16,345 nucleotides of DNA. Source: Thermoleophilia bacterium. GTDB taxonomy: Bacteria > Actinomycetota > Thermoleophilia > Gaiellales > SKUG01. The stretch spans positions 1-16,345 of the forward strand of contig JAOPYU010000133.1 of NCBI GenBank assembly GCA_025964455.1, in the 5' to 3' direction. Positions 13,440-16,345 of the stretch are shown here, in pieces (the stretch's first letter is position 1; each line of letters starts with the position of its first letter). Position numbers and translations under genes: made by a program. A model generated the notes under the pieces. It saw only the letters and a list, made by a program, of their open reading frames with translations, had not been told where the DNA came from and searched no databases.

Positions 13440-14102
13440 TCAGGAGGTCGTGAGCGTGATCGTGCCGGTGTAGGTACCGGCGGGCGCATCGCTGCCGGTC
13501 TCGAAGGTGTTCACGCCGATCGTGCAGCTGTGCGTGGTGCCGATCGCGGTGGTGGTGCAGACGGTGTCGGCGGCGACGACCGACGGGACGTCGTTGGGGA
13601 TCGCGCTGAAGAAGGTGTTCGTGCCGACGGTGCTGCTCGAGCCGCCGCAGAGGTTCTGCGTGACGCTGCCCGAGATCGCGGTGACCTTGTAGCCGACCTC
13701 GTCGCCCGTCAGCGCGCCGCACGCACCGGCATGGTCGACGAAGTGCGTCGACGCCGAGGTGAAGAACTGGTCCGCCTGGGAGCTGTCGTCGGCGCTCAGC
13801 GTGATGCCCGACACGTTCGAGGAGCCGAAGCTGATCGCGCACGTGCCGCCGACCCCGAGCGCGCCCGGGTTGATGGCGAAGGACGCCATGTTGTTCGCGG
13901 CGCAGCCGTTCGCGACGACCGAGGTCACGGGACCCACGGTGGCCGTGACGTTGATCGACCCCGCAGCAGCGTGGGCCTTGCCCGTCATGCCGACACCCGA
14001 CTGGGCGAGGAAGGCGGCGATCGCGAGGATCACGAGCGGCGCGAACCACATCCACGATCGGCTTCGGTGTGTGGCGGAGAGAGCGGTGTCCAGCGTGTGC
14101 AT
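13440..14102 (-). CDS. Exported six-cysteine protein, tandem paralogue A
   Basis: This 220-residue protein has the same length and the same six cysteine positions (67, 88, 128, 152, 182, 193) as its neighbour. A hydrophobic segment covers about 17-34 (SWMWFAPLVILAIAAFLA) after a short basic start, and the mature region begins near HAAAGSINVTATVGP. The sequence ends APAGTYTGTITLTTS. ATG 14102 is preceded by GAGGA 8-9 nt upstream, a usable ribosome binding site, and by a 7-bp hairpin in the leader. A longer start at 14186 has no support. It lies between the DUF916-like gene and paralogue B, all on the minus strand, and is likely co-transcribed with paralogue B, since no hairpin separates the two. 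The function is unknown; secreted beta-sandwich surface protein or fibre subunit is the inference. Confidence 0.83.
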   Translation of the reverse strand: MHTLDTALSATHRSRSWMWFAPLVILAIAAFLAQSGVGMTGKAHAAAGSINVTATVGPVTSVVANGCAANNMASFAINPGALGVGGTCAISFGSSNVSGITLSADDSSQADQFFTSASTHFVDHAGACGALTGDEVGYKVTAISGSVTQNLCGGSSSTVGTNTFFSAIPNDVPSVVAADTVCTTTAIGTTHSCTIGVNTFETGSDAPAGTYTGTITLTTS

Positions 14103-14130
14103 CTGGAAAATCCTCGATGGGGAAGGGCGC

Positions 14131-14150
14131 AGGGGCCAAGGTAGGCCCCT
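14131..14150 (-). promoter_or_regulatory. Leader hairpin before the exported-protein pair
   Basis: AGGGGCC (14131-14137) and GGCCCCT (14144-14150) form a perfect 7-bp stem with a 6-nt loop, ending 28 nt upstream of the ATG at 14102. It may stabilise the mRNA or terminate upstream transcription. Confidence 0.4.
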
Positions 14151-14157
14151 ATCCATC

Positions 14158-14190
14158 GGCCATCGAACGACTCCGCTTGAGTCCATGGCC
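14158..14190 (-). terminator. Two-part inverted repeat behind the DUF916-like gene
   Basis: GGCCAT/ATGGCC (14158-14163 and 14185-14190) encloses GACTC/GAGTC (14169-14173 and 14179-14183) with an asymmetric internal loop, 14-47 nt past the stop at 14205. A weak terminator or processing site is possible. Confidence 0.35.
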
Positions 14191-14204
14191 GCACGACTGC
14201 AGGT

Positions 14205-15389
14205 TCAGCTGGGTCCGCCGTGCTCCCAGTCGTGGTCGTCGTGGTCGTCGTGCCCGTCCTCTTCCTCCTCGGCGAGGTACTCCATCCACTCGCGGCGACG
14301 ACGACGCCAGCGCACGACGAACGCGAGGATCGGCAGCGCCAGGGCGACCAGGAACGCGATCACGAAGGGGCGCGGGGGCAGCACCAACACCCAGGGGAGC
14401 TCGACCTCGACCTCGCCGTCGCGCCCGTCGAGGGTCGCCGTCGGCCGGAAGAAACCGATCCACGGCATGTCCCCGACCCGTGAGACGGAGCGTTCCGACG
14501 AGTTGGGCAGCAGCAGGCTCGGGGACGACTTCGCGGTCCCGACCTTGGTCAGCAGCCCGTGCATGTCGAGCTGCACCGTGTAGGAATCCACCAAGGTGCC
14601 GGCGTTGTGCACGTCGAAGCGCGCGGTGTAGGAGGTCTGTCCCTTGTCCCTCGACAGGATGCGGGGCGCCCGTACGTTGCTGTACTCGAGCGGCTTTGCC
14701 TCCCCGCCCGGGAAGGTGATGAACACCTTGTGCACGAGCGAGATGTCGAATCCCGGGCTCGTGGCGACGCCAGCGCGCACCTCGCTCAACTCGAGTCCGC
14801 CCGCGACGAGGCCGCGCGGCGGGTTGGGCGGCACGTCGATCACGTAGGGGACGTAGAACCGCTCGCCCGACCCGATCTCGAACCGCGTCGCCGCCGGGTG
14901 CAGCCAGGTGCCGACAGAGACGGGTGGCGAGATGACCGACTGCTTGGTATCGGGATCGTCGGAGCCGACGATCTCCACCGCGGTCAGCGTGAACGTCTTG
15001 TCGCGCGGCGAGCGGTTGTCCACGAACAGGCAGTACACGTACGAGGTGCCGCCTTGGAGGCGATCCAGCTCGATCACGGGCGGACCCAGGTCGGTGCGCT
15101 CCTCGGTCGCCGGCACGCCCGTCGATTCCAGCCCCGTCGCGGTGCGGCCCTTGCAGATCTTCGGGTAGTCCTTGGAGATCCCGACGAGCAGTCCGCTCCC
15201 CTCGAGCGGCGTGGCGGCTCCGAGCTCGGCGCTCGTCGCCAGGCGCGGGACGTAGCCCGGCGTATCGGGCGCCGAGGCTGCCCCTGCGACGCCGCTCGGG
15301 CTGCAGGTGAGCAGCACGCATGCGCCTGCGAGCGCCCACATGCGCGCGCGGGAGCGACCGATCCGGGAACCGAGGGCGTGGCGTGACAT
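14205..15389 (-). CDS. DUF916-like (WxL-interacting-protein-like) membrane-anchored surface protein
   Basis: The 394-residue product has a signal peptide (basic 9-17, hydrophobic 18-30, cleavage near AGAASA at 35-40), an extracellular part to about 338, a membrane helix at about 341-359 and a cytoplasmic tail. The region 116-205 (YCLFVDNRSPRDKTFTLTAVE ... ERFYVPYVIDVPPNPPRGLVAGGLEL) follows the DUF916 pattern. Residues about 218-285 (VHKVFITFPGG ... TSYTARFDVHNAGTLVDSYTV) resemble the DUF3324-type second domain of WxL-interacting proteins, which bind peptidoglycan and surface proteins in Gram-positive bacteria. The tail is WRRRRRE, then EEEED and HDDHDDHDWEH, an unusual acidic/His-rich end that could bind metal. 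It precedes the two exported proteins on the same strand. TAGAGC (15397-15402, minus strand) ends 7 nt before the ATG, suggesting a leaderless start. The family assignment is by eye. Confidence 0.72.
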   Translation of the reverse strand: MSRHALGSRIGRSRARMWALAGACVLLTCSPSGVAGAASAPDTPGYVPRLATSAELGAATPLEGSGLLVGISKDYPKICKGRTATGLESTGVPATEERTDLGPPVIELDRLQGGTSYVYCLFVDNRSPRDKTFTLTAVEIVGSDDPDTKQSVISPPVSVGTWLHPAATRFEIGSGERFYVPYVIDVPPNPPRGLVAGGLELSEVRAGVATSPGFDISLVHKVFITFPGGEAKPLEYSNVRAPRILSRDKGQTSYTARFDVHNAGTLVDSYTVQLDMHGLLTKVGTAKSSPSLLLPNSSERSVSRVGDMPWIGFFRPTATLDGRDGEVEVELPWVLVLPPRPFVIAFLVALALPILAFVVRWRRRRREWMEYLAEEEEDGHDDHDDHDWEHGGPS

Positions 15390-15396
15390 TGCCCGG

Positions 15397-15402
15397 GCTC
15401 TA
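15397..15402 (-). promoter_or_regulatory. Candidate -10 box TAGAGC of the DUF916-like gene
   Basis: On the minus strand TAGAGC is followed by 7 nt and ATG 15389. It lacks the final T of TANNNT. The position fits the leaderless pattern of this genome. Confidence 0.4.
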
Positions 15403-15471
15403 CCCCACCCTCCGGCGATCCAAGCGGTGCGCGGAGCCCGCTCGGCGCCGCGAGTCCGGGTACGGTTCTGC

Positions 15472-15477
15472 TACCCT
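15472..15477 (+). promoter_or_regulatory. Candidate -10 box TACCCT of the right-hand subtilase gene
   Basis: TACCCT lies 57 nt before ATG 15535 and would give a leader of about 50 nt that includes two purine-rich motifs, GGGAGGGCG and GGGAAGGGA. It shares a 145-bp divergent region with the DUF916-like gene. Confidence 0.35.
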
Positions 15478-15534
15478 CGCGCGGTCAGTCGTGCCTCGGG
15501 AGGGCGCGGCGCTCCACGGGAAGGGAATCCCCCT

Positions 15535-16345
15535 ATGTCGTTCGTCAATCTCGAGACGGGCTCGCGCACCTACGTCGCGTCGCTCAAGGTCGATCCGAAC
15601 TTTGCCCCGGCGCTCGCCGCCGGCACGCGAGCCGATCGCAAGACCATGGCCTACGCCGCGATGCTCGACGCCGAGCTCGCCGTCAAGACCACGCTCCTGC
15701 CGAAGCTCGACGCGCTCAAGGCCGAAGGCCTCCTGCGCAGCTACGACTTCGCCTCCGGCACCGGCGCGCTCATCCTGAATGTGGATGACACCCGCGCAGG
15801 CGCGGCGTTCCAGGCGCTCCAGGGCGTCGGCGAGCTCGGCCGCATCGTGCGCAACCGCGAGGTCAAGCTCGACGCGACGCTCGCCGAGGGTCCGAACCCG
15901 GCTCCGGCTCCGACCGCCGACAAGACGGTCGAGTGGAACGTCGACAAGCTCGGCGTGCAGACCGCATGGGCGGCCGGCAACACCGGCGCGGGCGTGGTCG
16001 TCGGCATCGTGGACACGGGTGCCAACGTCCAGCACGAGGCGCTCAAGGGCCATTACCGTGGCACGCAGGCGGACGGTTCCTTCGACGACAACTACAACTT
16101 CTACGACCCGGTCAACAACAAGACCGCGGCCTACGACGACCACAGCCACGGCTCGCACGTGGCCGGCACGAGCGTCGGCGGCACCGCCGACCACCTGACC
16201 GGCATGGCCCCGGGCGCCAAGTTCATCTCGGCCAAGGTGTTCACCTCGGGCGGCTCCGGCTCCACGGCCACGATCCTCAAGGGCCTCGGCTGGATGCTCG
16301 CGCCGACCAAGTCCGACGGCACGGGCGCGGACCCGACCAAGGCGC
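15535..16345 (+). CDS. Subtilisin-like serine protease (S8), N-terminal part (partial, runs off the window)
   Basis: The frame opens at ATG 15535, with GGAAGGGA about 8 nt upstream, and is still open at the last base, giving 270 residues. Residues about 11-112 match the I9-like propeptide of the left-hand protease (RTYVASLKVD ... LPKLDALKAEGLLRSYDFASGTGALILNV ... RIVRNREVKL). The S8 domain starts near 130: Asp160 in VVVGIVDTGANVQHEAL and His205 in DDHSHGSHVAGT are visible; the Ser and oxyanion Asn lie outside. The stretch from YRGTQADGSFDDNYNFYD to GSHVAG aligns without gaps with the left paralogue. Like it, this protein has no signal peptide; a short Pro/Ala linker (PNPAPAPTADK) joins propeptide and catalytic domain. 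It is divergent from the DUF916-like gene. Confidence 0.92.
   Translation, partial: MSFVNLETGSRTYVASLKVDPNFAPALAAGTRADRKTMAYAAMLDAELAVKTTLLPKLDALKAEGLLRSYDFASGTGALILNVDDTRAGAAFQALQGVGELGRIVRNREVKLDATLAEGPNPAPAPTADKTVEWNVDKLGVQTAWAAGNTGAGVVVGIVDTGANVQHEALKGHYRGTQADGSFDDNYNFYDPVNNKTAAYDDHSHGSHVAGTSVGGTADHLTGMAPGAKFISAKVFTSGGSGSTATILKGLGWMLAPTKSDGTGADPTKA

Larger units (their letters stand above)
12731..14102 (-). repeat. Tandem gene duplication, 709-bp period
   Basis: The two 663-bp genes at 12731-13393 and 13440-14102 are direct repeats of identical length, separated by 46 bp. The 3' two fifths are about 92% identical at protein level and clearly alike in DNA, whereas the first 45 codons differ. 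This indicates a fairly recent duplication or continuing gene conversion of the mature part. Confidence 0.85.

Noticed and set aside
10838..13453. An 871-codon open frame on the plus strand across the reductase-protease interval and the exported-protein genes
   Set aside because: It is antisense to the S8 protease and one exported protein, is Arg/Val/Asp-rich without any domain motif, and has no start signal. Such long antisense frames are expected at this GC content.
13440..14102. Calling the exported pair WxL-domain proteins
   Set aside because: The mature parts contain no Trp-x-Leu motif, in fact no Trp at all; only the neighbouring DUF916-like gene and the terminal beta strand suggest the link.

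Overview
The window is GC-rich DNA (about two thirds or more G+C by eye) with dense coding and short gaps. The gene content (methylmalonyl-CoA epimerase, a DUF3107-like small protein, an Mrp ATPase without the CxxC motif, UPF0173 hydrolase, YhaM-like nuclease) and the many apparently leaderless start codons point to a high-GC actinobacterium in the broad sense. A deep lineage such as Thermoleophilia or Acidimicrobiia is my best guess, but sequence alone does not settle it. I see no tRNA, rRNA, CRISPR array, insertion sequence or phage gene.

Positions 1-10812 hold ordinary housekeeping-type genes: the 3' end of methylmalonyl-CoA epimerase, a 76-residue DUF3107-like protein, a PAP2 phosphatase, a YhaM-like OB/HD nuclease (minus), a DUF1015 protein, a six-helix membrane domain fused to DUF4253, Mrp, a HAD-IB phosphatase, a beta-carbonic anhydrase overlapping a UPF0173 metallo-hydrolase (minus), a solitary D12-class adenine methyltransferase, and a thioredoxin-reductase-like ferredoxin/flavodoxin-NADP reductase (minus). 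Many of these genes carry a TANNNT-like -10 box ending only 6-9 nt before the start codon, which implies leaderless transcripts. All three convergent gene junctions carry a long palindrome.

Positions 10813-11104 are non-coding. They hold two hairpins behind the subtilase gene and a striking G-quadruplex motif (minus strand) placed in the loop of a perfect 11-bp stem.

Positions 11105-16345 are a distinct cell-surface or secretion locus: a subtilase (S8) with an I9-like propeptide but no signal peptide, two tandem paralogous exported six-cysteine proteins, a DUF916-like (WxL-interacting-protein-like) membrane-anchored protein with an Asp/His-rich cytoplasmic tail, and, divergently, a second S8 paralogue that runs off the window. 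The two proteases bracket the exported proteins and share elements of their 5' leaders. The arrangement suggests an envelope-protein processing or assembly module that I do not recognise as a described system; its function is inference.
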